A DNA stretch of 64,000 bases from Hyphomicrobium album (GCF_009708035.1 NZ_WMBQ01000002.1:992001-1056000); one strand, 5' to 3'. Counted from the first letter of the stretch, positions 47,902-58,462 are shown. Notes: generated by a model from the letters alone, not told the origin. Made by a program: numbers and translations.

Positions 47902-48684
47902 TCAAAGATCGAGCTCGACCCACGCAGGAACGTGATCCGACGGCTTTTCCCAGGCGCGCGTGAAGCGGTCGACGCCGGCGCAGACGAGCCGGTCGGCCGC
48001 CTGCGGCGAGAGCAGCAGGTGATCGATGCGGATGCCGTCGTCCTTCTGGAAAGCGCCGGCCTGGTAGTCCCAGAACGTGTAGACGCCGGGGCCGGGATGG
48101 CACAGGCGGATCGCGTCCGTCAGACCGTCGCTCAGGATGGTACGGTAGGCGGCGCGCGTCTCCGGCTGGAAGAGCGCGTCGGAAGTCCACGCGGCGGGAC
48201 GCTTGGCGTCGACGGGCTCGGGGATGACGTTGTAATCGCCGGCCATGACGAAGGGGATCTCTTCGGCCAGCAGGCGCTTGAAGTGAGCGCGCAGGCGGGC
48301 AAGCCACGCAAGCTTGTAGGGGAATTTCTCGGTGGTAATCGGATTGCCGTTGGGCGCGTAGATGGAGGCGACCTTCAGCACGCCGGACGGCACCGAGATG
48401 ATCGCCTCGATGAAGCGCGACTGGTCGTCGGCGTCGTTGCCGGGAAGGCCGGTGCGCAGTTCCTCCAGCGGCAGCTTCGACAGGATGGCGACCCCGTTGA
48501 AGCCTTTCTGGCCGTGGATGGCGCAGTGGTAGCCCAGCTCCTCGAAGGCTTCGCGCGGAAAGCCCTCGGTGACGCTCTTGATCTCCTGCAGGCAGATAAC
48601 GTCGGGCGACGCCTGCTTGAGATAGGCGACGGCCGATTCCAGGCGCGCCTTGACGCCGTTGATGTTCCAGGTGGTGACCTTCAT
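47902..48684 (-). CDS. xth: Exodeoxyribonuclease III
   Basis: This AP endonuclease/3'-5' exonuclease acts in base-excision repair. The start is the ATG at 48684 (MKVTTWNINGVKARL), the canonical N-terminus; an earlier in-frame ATG at 48759 would overlap the upstream erpA gene. The 260 residues carry the endonuclease/exonuclease/phosphatase motifs: NING, LQEIKS (metal Glu), YAPNG, GDYNVIPE (Asp/Asn), DDGIRIDH and SDHVP (catalytic His). It follows erpA by 44 bases on the same strand. Confidence 0.95.
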   Translation of the reverse strand: MKVTTWNINGVKARLESAVAYLKQASPDVICLQEIKSVTEGFPREAFEELGYHCAIHGQKGFNGVAILSKLPLEELRTGLPGNDADDQSRFIEAIISVPSGVLKVASIYAPNGNPITTEKFPYKLAWLARLRAHFKRLLAEEIPFVMAGDYNVIPEPVDAKRPAAWTSDALFQPETRAAYRTILSDGLTDAIRLCHPGPGVYTFWDYQAGAFQKDDGIRIDHLLLSPQAADRLVCAGVDRFTRAWEKPSDHVPAWVELDL

Positions 48685-48728
48685 GGCGTCGAAGGGGTAG
48701 TCGAGAATCGAGGGGCTGGCCAGCGCGG

Positions 48729-49058
48729 CTAGATCGAGAAGCTGGTGCCGCAGCCGCACGAGGCCGTGGCCTTGGGGTTATTCACCCGGAACGAGGCGCC
48801 GATCAGGTCGTCAACGAAATCGATCTCCGAGCCCGCGAGATAGCCCATAGACACCTGGTCGATGACGACCTTGGCGCCGGAGCGCTCGAGCACGACGTCG
48901 TCGTCGGCCGCGGCCGGTACGAGGTCGAATTTGTACTGGAAGCCCGAGCAGCCGCCGCCCTCGACGCTGATGCGCAGGGCCCGCGCCGCGGCCTCGCCGG
49001 CGACGATCTCGGTAATGCGCTTGGCGGCGCGCTCGGTGACGGTAACGGGGTCGCTCAT
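48729..49058 (-). CDS. erpA: Iron-sulfur cluster insertion protein (ErpA/HesB type)
   Basis: This A-type carrier delivers [4Fe-4S]/[2Fe-2S] clusters to target proteins. The 109 residues carry the three invariant Cys in [10 protein letters not shown] and SCGCGTSF at the C-terminus. GAGG precedes the ATG. It is divergent from dgt and directly upstream of xth, a common alphaproteobacterial arrangement. The split between ErpA and IscA-like subfamilies is not certain from sequence alone. Confidence 0.92.
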   Translation of the reverse strand: MSDPVTVTERAAKRITEIVAGEAAARALRISVEGGGCSGFQYKFDLVPAAADDDVVLERSGAKVVIDQVSMGYLAGSEIDFVDDLIGASFRVNNPKATASCGCGTSFSI

Positions 49059-49141
49059 GGGCTGGCCTCGGGTGGATCGGCGGGAAAGCGGCGGCTAGGG
49101 TTGCAGAGCGCCGGATTCTGTCCTTATGCAAGATAAGCGTG

Positions 49142-50413
49142 ATGGGCGCCAAATCAAAGCCCGCGAGGGCCAGGCCGGATGCGGTAGCGACGGTGAAACC
49201 TGAAGCCAACAACGTTGGGATGGGCGATTATGGCGCGGGGCTGCGTCCGGGGGAGCGCGCGCCGGCCGGCTATTCGGCCGGTGCGGTGCCGAGCCGCGGG
49301 CGCTTGGCCGCCGAACCCGAATGCACCACGCGCAGCCCGTTCCAGCGCGACCGCGACCGTATCCTGCATTCGACCGCCTTCCGCCGCCTCACCTACAAGA
49401 CGCAGGTGTTCGTCTTCCACGAAGGCGACCACTACCGCACGCGGCTGACGCATTCGCTGGAGGTGGCGCAGATCGCCCGCACGGTGGCGCGACAGTTGCG
49501 GCTCGACGAGGATCTGGCTGAGGCGATCGCGCTGGCGCACGACCTCGGCCACCCGCCGTTCGGCCACGCCGGCGAGCGGGCGCTCGATAAGGTGATGCAC
49601 GACTTCGGTGGGTTCGACCACAACGCCCAGAGCCTCCGCGTCGTCACCGGGCTGGAGCGCAAGTACGCGCAGTTCGACGGCCTCAACCTCACCTGGGAGA
49701 CGCTCGAGGGGTTAGCCAAGCACAACGGCCCGGTGGACGTCGCGAGCGCGGTGGCGAAAGTGGCGCGGCGCATCGAGCGCTGGCAGAGCTTGGAGCTGGG
49801 ATCATGGCCGTCGGCCGAGGCGCAGGTCGCGGCGCTGGCCGACGACATCGCCTATGTCGCCCACGACATCGATGACGGGCTGCGCGCCCATCTCTTGACG
49901 CTCGGCGATTTCGAAGGGCAGCCCCTGGCGGGCCCGTCGTTGCAGCGGGTGCGCGCCAGCGCCCCGGCCGACAACGGCCGTGCGGTCTACGAGCTGACGC
50001 GGCGCCTGATCACCGTGATGATCGCCGATCTCGTGACGGAATCGCGGGCGCGGCTGGCAGCGCTCGCCCCGCAATCGCCCGAGGACATCCGCGCCGCGCC
50101 GCAGGCGACCGTCGGTTTCTCCGCAGCAATGGCAACGGACATTGCCCGCCTCAAGGCCTTCCTGTTTGAGCGCGTCTATCGCCACGAGCGGGTGATGAGC
50201 GTGATGCGCGACGCCGAGCGCATCGTCGCCGACCTCTTCGCGAAATACCAAGCGGACCCGGCGGCCATGGCGGAAGCCTGGTACGCGGCTTCCCAGCGTC
50301 TCGACGACCGGCGCCGCGCGCGTCTCATCTGCGACTTCGTCGGCGGGATGACCGATCGCTTCGCCATCGCCGAGCACCGCCGCCTGTTTGACGCCACCCC
50401 CAATTTACGATAG
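49142..50413 (+). CDS. dgt: Deoxyguanosinetriphosphate triphosphohydrolase-like protein
   Basis: This HD-domain dNTP triphosphohydrolase (dgt-type) helps control dNTP pools. Motifs: [31 protein letters not shown] (first metal His), [14 protein letters not shown] (HD pair) and [14 protein letters not shown]. The start is uncertain. The ATG at 49142 gives 423 residues, but the first 26 are low-complexity, and the ATG at 49220 ([17 protein letters not shown]) better matches usual family N-termini. Neither has a strong ribosome-binding site. argS follows within 50 bases. Confidence 0.93.
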   Translation: MGAKSKPARARPDAVATVKPEANNVGMGDYGAGLRPGERAPAGYSAGAVPSRGRLAAEPECTTRSPFQRDRDRILHSTAFRRLTYKTQVFVFHEGDHYRTRLTHSLEVAQIARTVARQLRLDEDLAEAIALAHDLGHPPFGHAGERALDKVMHDFGGFDHNAQSLRVVTGLERKYAQFDGLNLTWETLEGLAKHNGPVDVASAVAKVARRIERWQSLELGSWPSAEAQVAALADDIAYVAHDIDDGLRAHLLTLGDFEGQPLAGPSLQRVRASAPADNGRAVYELTRRLITVMIADLVTESRARLAALAPQSPEDIRAAPQATVGFSAAMATDIARLKAFLFERVYRHERVMSVMRDAERIVADLFAKYQADPAAMAEAWYAASQRLDDRRRARLICDFVGGMTDRFAIAEHRRLFDATPNLR

Positions 50414-50461
50414 GCGGGCCGCAACTTTTCCCTTGTGTTTCCAGCCCCCAGGATCGCCCCC

Positions 50462-52276
50462 GTGGACGTTTTCGCCGACATCGAAAGCCGCGTTGCGGCG
50501 GCGCTCGAAGCCTTGAAGGCGGAGGGCGAGTTGCCAGCGGATGTGCCAACCTCGAACGTCGAGGTGGAGACGCCGCGCGAGCCGACTCACGGCGATCTCG
50601 CCACCAACGCGGCGATGGTTCTGGCTAAGCCGGCGCGCATGAAGCCGCGCGACATCGCCGACAAGCTGCAGGCGAAGCTCTCGGCCGTCGATGGCATCGA
50701 CACTGTCTCGGTCGCCGGTCCGGGGTTCATCAACCTGACGCTCAAGCCGGCCATTTGGCAAAGCCTTGTGCGCGCCATTCTGGAGCAGGGCGAAGCCTAC
50801 GGCCGCTCGTCCATCGGCAAGGGCAAGGCTGTCGACATCGAATACGTCTCCGCCAATCCGACGGGTCCGATGCACGTCGGGCATTGCCGCGGCGCAGTCT
50901 TCGGCGACGTGCTCGCCAACCTGCTGGCTTTCGTCGGCTACGACGTCACGCGCGAATACTACGTCAATGACGCCGGCGGTCAGGTGGACGTGCTCGCGCG
51001 GTCGGTGTTCCTGCGCTACCGCGAGGCGCTGGGCGACGACATCGGCGAAATCCCGGCCGGGCTCTATCCCGGCGACTATTTGAAGCCGGTTGGCGCGGCG
51101 TTGACCAAAGAGCATGGCCGCTCGCTCGTCAACATGCCGGAGGAGCGCTGGCTGCCGATCGTGCGGACGTTCGCGATCGCCGAGATGATGCCGATGATCA
51201 AGGAGGATCTCGCCGCGCTCAACATCAAGCACGACGTGTTCTTCTCGGAGGCATCGCTGACGCGCGGCAGCACCGACAAGGTGCACGAGGCGGTCGCCGC
51301 GCTTCGCGCCAAGGGCCTAATCTACGAGGGTCGCCTGCCGCGTCCGAAAGGCCACGACGACGACGAGTGGGAGGACCGCGAGCAGACGCTGTTCAAGTCG
51401 ACGGAGTTTGGGGACGAGGTCGACCGCGCGCTGCTGAAGTCGGACGGCACGTACACCTATTTCGCCGGCGACGTCGCCTACCATTACGACAAGCTGCAGC
51501 GCGGCTATAAGCACCTCGTCAACGTCTTCGGCGCCGATCACATCGGCTACATTCCACGCATGCTGGCGGTCGTCGCCGCGTTCACGGGCGGCAGAGTCGA
51601 GCGTGACGCCAAGGGGAAGCTCAAGGCGTGGGAGACCACGGGCGGCACGAGCGATCTCGCGATCAAGGTCGTCAACCTCGTCAAGCTGTTCAAGAACGGC
51701 GAGCCCTACAAGATGTCGAAGCGCGCCGGCACGTTCGTGACGCTGCGTGACGTGGTTGACGAGGTCGGGCGCGACCCCGTGCGCTTCATGATGCTCTACC
51801 GCAAGGAGCTTGAGCCGCTCGACTTCGACCTCGCCAAGGTCGTCGAGCAGTCGAAGGACAACCCGGTCTTCTATGTGCAGTACGCGCACGCCCGCGCCGC
51901 TTCGGTGTTCCGCAACGCGCAAGAGGTGTTCCCCGAACTGGCGCCCGGCAGCCGGGCGGTGCGGGAGGCCGATCTCTCGAAGCTGACGGACGCCGGCGAG
52001 ATCGAGCTCATCAAGAAGCTAGCGTTCTTCCCCCGGCTGGTGTCGGGCGCCGCGCGCGCGGAGGAGCCGCACCGGCTAGCGTTCTACCTTTACGACGTCG
52101 CGTCGGCCCTGCACGGGCAATGGAGCCGAGGCAATGATTCGCCACATTTGCGATTTATCCAGGCAGATGACGGGGTTATGACCGCAGCTCGGCTTGCCCT
52201 TATTGCTGCCGTCCAACAGGTGATATCCTCCGGACTTTCAGTCCTCGGCGTCGAGGCCCCGGAAGCTATGCGCTAG
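50462..52276 (+). CDS. argS: Arginyl-tRNA synthetase
   Basis: This class Ia synthetase charges tRNA-Arg. The GTG at 50462 is chosen (AGGAT 7 bases upstream); an earlier GTG at 50435 lacks a site. The 604 residues carry an N-terminal Add-1 domain, the HIGH-type motif HVGH near 138 in [14 protein letters not shown], and KMSK near 417 in [15 protein letters not shown]. The C-terminal anticodon-binding domain has [11 protein letters not shown]. The dgt-argS-SPOR order is usual in this order of bacteria. Confidence 0.97.
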   Translation: MDVFADIESRVAAALEALKAEGELPADVPTSNVEVETPREPTHGDLATNAAMVLAKPARMKPRDIADKLQAKLSAVDGIDTVSVAGPGFINLTLKPAIWQSLVRAILEQGEAYGRSSIGKGKAVDIEYVSANPTGPMHVGHCRGAVFGDVLANLLAFVGYDVTREYYVNDAGGQVDVLARSVFLRYREALGDDIGEIPAGLYPGDYLKPVGAALTKEHGRSLVNMPEERWLPIVRTFAIAEMMPMIKEDLAALNIKHDVFFSEASLTRGSTDKVHEAVAALRAKGLIYEGRLPRPKGHDDDEWEDREQTLFKSTEFGDEVDRALLKSDGTYTYFAGDVAYHYDKLQRGYKHLVNVFGADHIGYIPRMLAVVAAFTGGRVERDAKGKLKAWETTGGTSDLAIKVVNLVKLFKNGEPYKMSKRAGTFVTLRDVVDEVGRDPVRFMMLYRKELEPLDFDLAKVVEQSKDNPVFYVQYAHARAASVFRNAQEVFPELAPGSRAVREADLSKLTDAGEIELIKKLAFFPRLVSGAARAEEPHRLAFYLYDVASALHGQWSRGNDSPHLRFIQADDGVMTAARLALIAAVQQVISSGLSVLGVEAPEAMR

Positions 52277-52327
52277 ACTCCGATTCGACGCTTGCAGACT
52301 GAATCAGCGCTTCGAGGGGTTCTCAAT

Positions 52328-54034
52328 ATGTCTCGCTCCCAAGGTGCCCCAAACAATGGATGGCCGACGCAGGGCCGTCCCGCGGGCGAGGGCGACCCCC
52401 GTACAGGCGAGCGGCCGGCGCAACGGCCGCAGGCCAATCAATACGCTGTCCCCGGCCAGCAGCAGGCTGGCTATCCTCAGGGCTACGCCGACCCGCAGGC
52501 ACCCGCCTACGGCGGTGCCCAGCAGGGCTATCACTACCCTCAGCAGAATCCCCAGCAGCCGCAGTACGCGCCTCCGCAGGCGCCCGCGGTGCATACGCAG
52601 CCGCCGAGCAATCGGCAGGGGCTGAGCAGCCTCGACAGCGCCCGCAACGCGCAGCCGACCCACGACTTTGAAAATTTCCCGCGTACGCAGCCGCCGCAAT
52701 ACGCGACGCAGCCGCCGCGCCAGGCGGCACCGGCGCAGCGCGCCGCCTACGCCGCTCCCGGCAGCGAGCACGCGCATGCGAATGGTGCCTACCGCCAGCC
52801 GGCTCCGCAGGGCGCGCCGCAATATGCACCGCGCCAAGCGCCCCCGGCCTACGAGCAACAGTGGCCGCAGGCGCAGGGCTATGGTCAGGACGTGGGGGGC
52901 TATCCTCCCGCCAACAGCAATCAGCCGCACATGGATCCGCTGCAGCAGGCCGATTGGGCCATGCCGGCGACGAGCTACGGCGACCCCATCGACCAGCCGG
53001 GCTTCGGCCGCGGCCAAGCCGGCTACGACCAGGCCCACGGCGGCGCCCTGGAGCCGACATACAACCAGGACGAGGCCGGCGCGTACGAGGCCGAGGAGCC
53101 GCGTCGCGTCAGCTGGACCATGCGCATTGCCGGCGCGGTGGTGGTGGCCATCGGTCTCGGATACGGATTGGCGCAAGCCTATAAGGCGGTGCTCGGATCG
53201 CCGCCCGATTCCAGTCCGCCGGTCATCGAGAGCGACGCCTCGCCCGCCAAGGAGCGGCCACTCGATCCGGGCGGCAAGCAATTCTCGCACACCGACAGCA
53301 AGGTTCTTGGTCGCCTGGGCGACAACGGCAGCGCGGCCACCGAGGGACAGGCTGCCGGCCTGTCGGAAAGCGATTCCGGCAACGGCTCTCGCCCGGTGAA
53401 GACTCTGGTTGTCGGGCGTGATGGTTCTATCGAAGCACCCACGGGTTCGGCAGAGGCAGCGCCGGCCCACGAGGATCAGGTTTCCGTCCCCGGCCTCACC
53501 GTCGTCGATGCATTCGGCAGCGCTGCCCAGGCGCCGCCGCAACAGCGTGCAGCGCCGCAGCCGCCTCCGCAGCAGCAGGCCGAGGCCGAGCCGGTCGTCG
53601 TCAACACCAAGCCGCGCGTCAACGTCAAGACGACCAAGGTCATCCCGGCCTCGACCGCCAGCCTTCCGGATGAGATGGCCGCGCCGGTGGCGCCCGCCGC
53701 GCCGAAGAAGCAAAAGGTCGCCGCCGCCCCGGTGACCGGTGACGAAGTGGCCCCTAGTGCCTCGGGCGCCAACGGCTATGTCGTCGTGCTGGCCTCGGTG
53801 CCGGCATCGGGCAACAGCCGCCTCGACGCGCTACGCAAGTTTGCAGACCTGCAGCAGCAATACGGCACGGTGCTCGCCAACAAGACCCCCGACGTGCGCG
53901 AGACGACGCTCGCCGGCAAGGGTGCCTACCATCGGCTCCTGGTTGGGCCGCCTGGTTCAAAGTCTCAGGCGAGCGACCTGTGCACCCAGCTCAAGGCCTC
54001 CGGCTACAAGGATTGCTGGGTCACCGCTTACTAG
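52328..54034 (+). CDS. SPOR-domain protein (cell-division type)
   Basis: SPOR domains bind denuded septal peptidoglycan; proteins with this layout resemble FtsN. The ATG at 52328 has GAGGGG upstream. The 568-residue product has a cytoplasmic Gln/Pro-rich tail (residues 1-260, with many AP-Q-Y repeats), a single TM segment about 265-285 (WTMRIAGAVVVAIGLGYGLA), a Pro/Ala-rich periplasmic linker, and a SPOR domain about 475-568 (GYVVVLASVPASGNS..., KGAYHRLLVGPPGSKSQA, ending DCWVTAY). It lies between argS and nagZ. Confidence 0.88.
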   Translation: MSRSQGAPNNGWPTQGRPAGEGDPRTGERPAQRPQANQYAVPGQQQAGYPQGYADPQAPAYGGAQQGYHYPQQNPQQPQYAPPQAPAVHTQPPSNRQGLSSLDSARNAQPTHDFENFPRTQPPQYATQPPRQAAPAQRAAYAAPGSEHAHANGAYRQPAPQGAPQYAPRQAPPAYEQQWPQAQGYGQDVGGYPPANSNQPHMDPLQQADWAMPATSYGDPIDQPGFGRGQAGYDQAHGGALEPTYNQDEAGAYEAEEPRRVSWTMRIAGAVVVAIGLGYGLAQAYKAVLGSPPDSSPPVIESDASPAKERPLDPGGKQFSHTDSKVLGRLGDNGSAATEGQAAGLSESDSGNGSRPVKTLVVGRDGSIEAPTGSAEAAPAHEDQVSVPGLTVVDAFGSAAQAPPQQRAAPQPPPQQQAEAEPVVVNTKPRVNVKTTKVIPASTASLPDEMAAPVAPAAPKKQKVAAAPVTGDEVAPSASGANGYVVVLASVPASGNSRLDALRKFADLQQQYGTVLANKTPDVRETTLAGKGAYHRLLVGPPGSKSQASDLCTQLKASGYKDCWVTAY

Positions 54035-54115
54035 TGAGCGGCGTGCCGCCGCGCTCGACGGGCGCGGCCGGCGATGCTAGGTCCGGCGGGACCTGAAGCT
54101 TTCATCGGATAGGTG

Positions 54116-55147
54116 ATGCGGACCGCCCTGATCGTCGGCGTCGCGGGCACGAAGCTGTCGCGCGACGAAGCAGCATTCCTCAAGGACGCGCGGCCGGCGG
54201 GGTTCATCCTCTTCGCACGCAATCTCGCCGATCACGAGCAGATCCGCGCCCTGATCGGCGACGTGCACGCGGCCGTCGGGGCGGACGACCTCATGGTGCT
54301 CATCGACCAGGAGGGCGGGCGCGTGCAGCGGCTGCGACCGCCGCTGGGCCGGGCGCTGCCGCCCGCCGCCGCCTACGGCGCCCTCTACGCGCGCGACCAC
54401 GCGGCCGCGGTGCTCGCCGCCTTCGAGGCGACGCGCCTGCTCGCCGCCGACCTCGCCGATCTGGGGATCAATACCGATTGCGCGCCCGTGCTCGATCTTC
54501 CTGTCGAGGGGGCGCATGACATCATTGGCGACCGCGCCTACGGGCACACGGTGGAGCAGATTGTCGATCTCGCCAAGGCCGTGGGCGAAGGCTTCATGGC
54601 GGGCGGCGTGATCCCCGTGATCAAGCATATTCCCGGACACGGCCGCGCCACCGCCGACAGCCATCTGGCGCTGCCGGTCGTGACCGAGAGCCATGCCGAG
54701 CTGACGGCGACGGACTTTGCGCCGTTCAAAGCGCTGAACGGGATGCCGTCGGCCATGTCGGCACACGTGGTGTTCCGCGATATCGACGCGGTTCATCCGG
54801 CCAGCACCTCGCGCACGGTCATCCAAGAGGTCATCCGCAGCGAAATCGGATTCGACGGCCTCCTGATGAGCGACGATCTCAGCATGAAGGCCCTGACAGG
54901 CCCGATGCGCAAACGCGCCGAAGCGGTCCTCGCGGCGGGCTCCGACCTGGCCCTCCACTGCAATGGCGATCTGACGGAAATGCGTGATGCGGCAGCCGGT
55001 TCCGCGCCTCTGGAAGGTCGTGCCCGCGAGCGTTTTGACGCAGCCATTAAGATAACGAAAGCCACGCGGCCGTTTGATTCCGCTGCGGCCGAGGTGCAAC
55101 TCGCCAAGGTCCTTGCATTTGCGGCCGGCAGCGCTGAATCAGTGTAA
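54116..55147 (+). CDS. nagZ: Beta-N-acetylhexosaminidase (GH3)
   Basis: NagZ removes N-acetylglucosamine from anhydro-muropeptides in peptidoglycan recycling. The GTG at 54113 and ATG at 54116 are both possible; the ATG is chosen. The 343 residues have the GH3 signature with the conserved KH...GHG motif in KHIPGHGRATADSH (His acts with Asp as acid/base), DQEGGRVQRL near residue 66, and the nucleophile Asp in LLMSDDLSMKAL. It is followed by scpA after 74 bases and is probably in one operon with it. Confidence 0.95.
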   Translation: MRTALIVGVAGTKLSRDEAAFLKDARPAGFILFARNLADHEQIRALIGDVHAAVGADDLMVLIDQEGGRVQRLRPPLGRALPPAAAYGALYARDHAAAVLAAFEATRLLAADLADLGINTDCAPVLDLPVEGAHDIIGDRAYGHTVEQIVDLAKAVGEGFMAGGVIPVIKHIPGHGRATADSHLALPVVTESHAELTATDFAPFKALNGMPSAMSAHVVFRDIDAVHPASTSRTVIQEVIRSEIGFDGLLMSDDLSMKALTGPMRKRAEAVLAAGSDLALHCNGDLTEMRDAAAGSAPLEGRARERFDAAIKITKATRPFDSAAAEVQLAKVLAFAAGSAESV

Positions 55148-55221
55148 ACTCAACACCATATGATTGCAGACCGACATGCGGTGGCTGATTCCGGCCGCTG
55201 CCAGGATCAAGCCATTACGCG

Positions 55222-56079
55222 ATGAGCGCAGAGACGCAGGACATGGATCAGACGACTTCGGCGTGGGAGGAGCCCGTCGTCGAAGCGCGCGCCGATGCCG
55301 AGGACGCGCTGATCGTCGACGTGGCCGGCTACGAGGGGCCGCTCGATCTGCTCCTGGCGCTGGCGCGCACGCAGAAGGTCGACCTGTCGAAGATCTCGGT
55401 GCTGGCGCTCGCCGACCAGTACCTCGGGTTCATCGGCGAGGCGCAGAAGCTGCGCTTGGAGCTCGCCGCCGACTACCTCGTCATGGCGGCCTGGCTCACC
55501 TACCTCAAATCGCGCCTGCTGCTGCCGCGCGAGGCCGTGCCGGGCGAGGAGGCGACGGCCGAGGAACTGGCGCGGCGCCTGTCGTTCCGCCTGATGCGGC
55601 TGGAAGCCATGCGCGAAGCCTCGGCGCAGCTCATGACGCGCATGCGGCTGGGACGTGACGTGTTCCCGCGCGGCATGCCGGAAGGCACCAAGACCATCCG
55701 CGAGACCGAGTTCACGGCTAAGATCTACGACCTGCTGCACGCCTACGCCGACCAGCGCCGCCGCACCATCAAGGTCGGGCACGTGATCAAGGTGCGCCCG
55801 GTGTGGTCGATCAAGGACGCGCGCCTGCGCCTGGAACGGCTACTCGGAGAAACGCCGACGCAAACCGAGTGGCTGGCGTTCGAGCACTGCATGCAGGAGT
55901 TCGCCGGCGCCCACGACAACGGCAAGACGGTGATGGCGAGCTCGTTCGGCGCGACCCTGGAGATGGCGCGCGAAGGCACGATCGAGTTGCGCCAGGAAGG
56001 CCCGTTCGAGCCGATCTACATGCGTCCCCGCCGTTCCGAGGCCGGCCAGCCCGATGCGGAATGGCAGCGAGTCGTCTAG
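55222..56079 (+). CDS. scpA: Segregation and condensation protein A
   Basis: ScpA is the kleisin of the SMC-ScpAB chromosome condensation complex. The 285-residue product begins with a short acidic tail, then the kleisin N-terminal domain VDVAGYEGPLDLLLALARTQKVDL, and ends with the winged-helix C-terminal part. The start at 55222 has no clear ribosome-binding site, and the Met at 55243 is an alternative. scpB follows closely. Confidence 0.94.
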   Translation: MSAETQDMDQTTSAWEEPVVEARADAEDALIVDVAGYEGPLDLLLALARTQKVDLSKISVLALADQYLGFIGEAQKLRLELAADYLVMAAWLTYLKSRLLLPREAVPGEEATAEELARRLSFRLMRLEAMREASAQLMTRMRLGRDVFPRGMPEGTKTIRETEFTAKIYDLLHAYADQRRRTIKVGHVIKVRPVWSIKDARLRLERLLGETPTQTEWLAFEHCMQEFAGAHDNGKTVMASSFGATLEMAREGTIELRQEGPFEPIYMRPRRSEAGQPDAEWQRVV

Positions 56080-56111
56080 TTGGTGAAACCCGTGTGCGTT
56101 CCGGACAGCCA

Positions 56112-56954
56112 ATGACGAAAGAGAAGCGCATGGAGCCGCCACGCTTAAGCCTGGTCCCGTCGAGCCAGGAGAGCCACGACCACGCCGGTGACGAGGCGGG
56201 CGAGGAGACGGCGCGCGTGGGCTCACTGCCGCGCAACGTCGCGGCGCTGCCCTTCGCTGATCATCGCGAGAAGCTGCGGATCCTAGAGGCGCTGCTGTTC
56301 GCCGCCGCCGAGCCGCTCGACGAGGCGAAGCTCGCCGGCCACCTGGCCGAGGGCGAGAATATTGCCGCGCTCATCGAGGAGCTGCGCGCGTTCTATGCCG
56401 GGCGCGGTGTCAACCTCGTGAAGGTCGCGGGCAAGTGGGCTTTCCGCACCGCCGAGGATCTCTCCTATCTGCTGGAGCGCTATGCGACGCAGGAGCGGCG
56501 CTTGTCGAAGGCGGCGCTCGAGACGCTGTCGATCATCGCCTATCACCAGCCGGTGACGCGCGCTGAGATCGAGGAGATCCGCGGCGTGACCACCTCGGCG
56601 GGCACGCTCGACATTCTCCTGGAAACGGGCTGGGTCCGCCTGCGTGGCCGCCGCCGCGCGCCCGGCCGCCCCGTCACCTACGGCACGACTGACGCTTTCC
56701 TCAGCCACTTCGGCCTCGAGGGCATCAAGGACCTGCCGGGTCTCGCCGAGCTGCGCGCGTCCGGCCTGCTCGACGGCAATCTGCCGCCCGACTTCACCGT
56801 CCCCGATCCGACCGACGTCGCCGCGCTCATGCCGGACGAGCTGCCGCTCGAGGCGGGCGAGGATGAGGACGAAGAGGAAGACGACGAGACCGGCGAGGAT
56901 ACGGACGAAGAGGCCGACGACTTGCCCGACGGCGAGGAGCCCGATAAGTCCTGA
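56112..56954 (+). CDS. scpB: Segregation and condensation protein B
   Basis: ScpB is the winged-helix partner that binds the ScpA linker. The start is taken at the ATG at 56112 (280 residues); an ATG at 56130 is also in frame. The two winged-helix domains are seen as KLRILEALLFAAAEPLDEAKLAGHL and AALETLSIIAYHQPVTRAEIEEIRG (both shortened forms of the family signatures, such as SIIAYHQPVTR). The C-terminal 35 residues are highly acidic (EDEDEEEDDETGEDTDEE, shortened), unusual but typical of tails in this order. It is separated by 9 bases from the ABC ATPase gene. Confidence 0.94.
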   Translation: MTKEKRMEPPRLSLVPSSQESHDHAGDEAGEETARVGSLPRNVAALPFADHREKLRILEALLFAAAEPLDEAKLAGHLAEGENIAALIEELRAFYAGRGVNLVKVAGKWAFRTAEDLSYLLERYATQERRLSKAALETLSIIAYHQPVTRAEIEEIRGVTTSAGTLDILLETGWVRLRGRRRAPGRPVTYGTTDAFLSHFGLEGIKDLPGLAELRASGLLDGNLPPDFTVPDPTDVAALMPDELPLEAGEDEDEEEDDETGEDTDEEADDLPDGEEPDKS

Positions 56955-56963
56955 CGCTGGACG

Positions 56964-58112
56964 TTGCCGCGTAACCGAGTGCCCGCGTTGTCCTCCGAGA
57001 TCACACCAGTATCGCAGCGTGGCGCAGTGAACGGCGACGCCAAGGGGCGCGCCGCTGCGACGTTTGCGGCTCGGCTCACCTTCGAGAACCTCACTCGCGA
57101 CTACGACTCGACGCAGGCGCTAGCCGGCGTCGACCTCGACATCGCGCCGGGCGAGATCGTCTGCCTGCTCGGGCCGTCGGGCTGCGGGAAGTCGACACTC
57201 TTGCGCATCGCCGCCGGCATCGAGAAGCCGAGCGCCGGGCGCGTGTTGATCAATGAGCAAGAGGTTGCCGGACCGCAGCGGTTCGTGGCGCCGGAGGAGC
57301 GCGGCGTCGGCCTGATGTTCCAGGACTTTGCGCTGTTCCCGCACCTCACTATCCTCGGCAACGTCGCGTTCGGATTGAAGGCGCTGCCCAAGGCCGAGGC
57401 GCGGCGCGAGGCGCTCGCGGCCTTGAAGCGCGTCGGCCTCGCGCACCTCGCCGACGAATACCCGCACATCCTTTCGGGCGGCCAGCAGCAGCGCGTCGCG
57501 CTCGCCCGCGCCATCGTTCCGCGCCCGGCGGTGATGCTGATGGACGAGCCGTTCTCCGGGCTCGACGTGCAGCTGCGCGAGGCGATGCAGGACGAGACGC
57601 TGGGCCTTCTGCGCGAGACGCGTGCGACGTCGGTCATCGTCACGCACCATCCGGAAGAAGCAATGCGCATGGGCGATCGCATCGCGGTGATGCGCGCCGG
57701 GCGGCTGGTGCAGGCGGGCGGCGCCGAGGACCTCTACCACAAGCCCGCCGACCTGTTCGTCGCGCGGCTGTTCTCCGAGATCAACGAAATCGGCTACCGT
57801 GTCGGGAGCGAGAGCATTGACACGCCGATCGGGGCATTGCCGGCGCCGGCACTTAAGGCCGGTGATCGGGCAACGGTCTGTATCCGCGAGCGCGGGGTTG
57901 AACTGTCGCGTAACGGCACGGGGCTAGCGGGCCGCATCCTCGACGTGAAATTCCTCGGCGACGTCGCCCGCCTCGAGGTTGGCGTGGAAGGCTTCGACAA
58001 GCCGCTGAAGGTGCGGGCCCGGGAGAGCGACGGCTGGGCGCGCGGCGATGAGGTGCGTGCACAAATCGACCCGGCGAGTGCGCTGGTGTTCCCTACCGAA
58101 AGCCAGAAGTGA
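56964..58112 (+). CDS. ABC transporter ATP-binding protein (FbpC/PotA-like), orphan
   Basis: The protein has Walker A GPSGCGKST, Q-loop MFQDFALFPHLT, signature LSGGQQQRVALARA, Walker B VMLMDEPFSGLD and switch His VTHHPEEAMRMGD. A C-terminal TOBE-like domain (about residues 250-380) follows, with GAGNAP-like and beta-strands. This is the layout of ferric-iron or polyamine/sulfate importer ATPases. The start is uncertain: TTG at 56964, GTG at 56979 or GTG at 57027, none with a good site. No permease or binding protein is adjacent, so its transporter partners must be elsewhere. Confidence 0.88.
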   Translation: MPRNRVPALSSEITPVSQRGAVNGDAKGRAAATFAARLTFENLTRDYDSTQALAGVDLDIAPGEIVCLLGPSGCGKSTLLRIAAGIEKPSAGRVLINEQEVAGPQRFVAPEERGVGLMFQDFALFPHLTILGNVAFGLKALPKAEARREALAALKRVGLAHLADEYPHILSGGQQQRVALARAIVPRPAVMLMDEPFSGLDVQLREAMQDETLGLLRETRATSVIVTHHPEEAMRMGDRIAVMRAGRLVQAGGAEDLYHKPADLFVARLFSEINEIGYRVGSESIDTPIGALPAPALKAGDRATVCIRERGVELSRNGTGLAGRILDVKFLGDVARLEVGVEGFDKPLKVRARESDGWARGDEVRAQIDPASALVFPTESQK

Positions 58113-58225
58113 AGCTTTCGTAATGAGTTAGCGCTATGTGGTCTAGGTTTGGCGGTCTTGCAGGCCCATATGCTTTCTGCGATACCACTACTTAATCTGG
58201 TCATTCAGCACAGGAGCGAACGACG

Positions 58226-58462
58226 ATGGGCCTGAGCGGCTGGCATTTGCTCATCCTCGCGCTTGTCGCGCTTCTCGTCTTCGGCGGCAGCGGGCGCATC
58301 TCGTCCATCATGGGCGACATGGCGAAGGGCATCAAAAGCTTCAAGAAGGGGCTGACCGAGGACGACGAGGACGAGCGTCCGGAAGCGCGGGCACCCGATC
58401 CCCGCATCATCGATCAGCGCCCCGTCAAATCGGCCGAGCGCGACACCACCAAGACGGGCTGA
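58226..58462 (+). CDS. tatA: Sec-independent protein translocase protein TatA
   Basis: TatA forms the pore-like part of the twin-Arg translocase. The 78-residue protein has a short N-terminus, a single TM helix ([15 protein letters not shown]), an amphipathic helix with [18 protein letters not shown], and an acidic/charged tail. AGGAG lies 8 bases upstream of the ATG. It begins the tatABC run. The twin-Arg-like BMP protein at 8949 would be a client. Confidence 0.94.
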   Translation: MGLSGWHLLILALVALLVFGGSGRISSIMGDMAKGIKSFKKGLTEDDEDERPEARAPDPRIIDQRPVKSAERDTTKTG

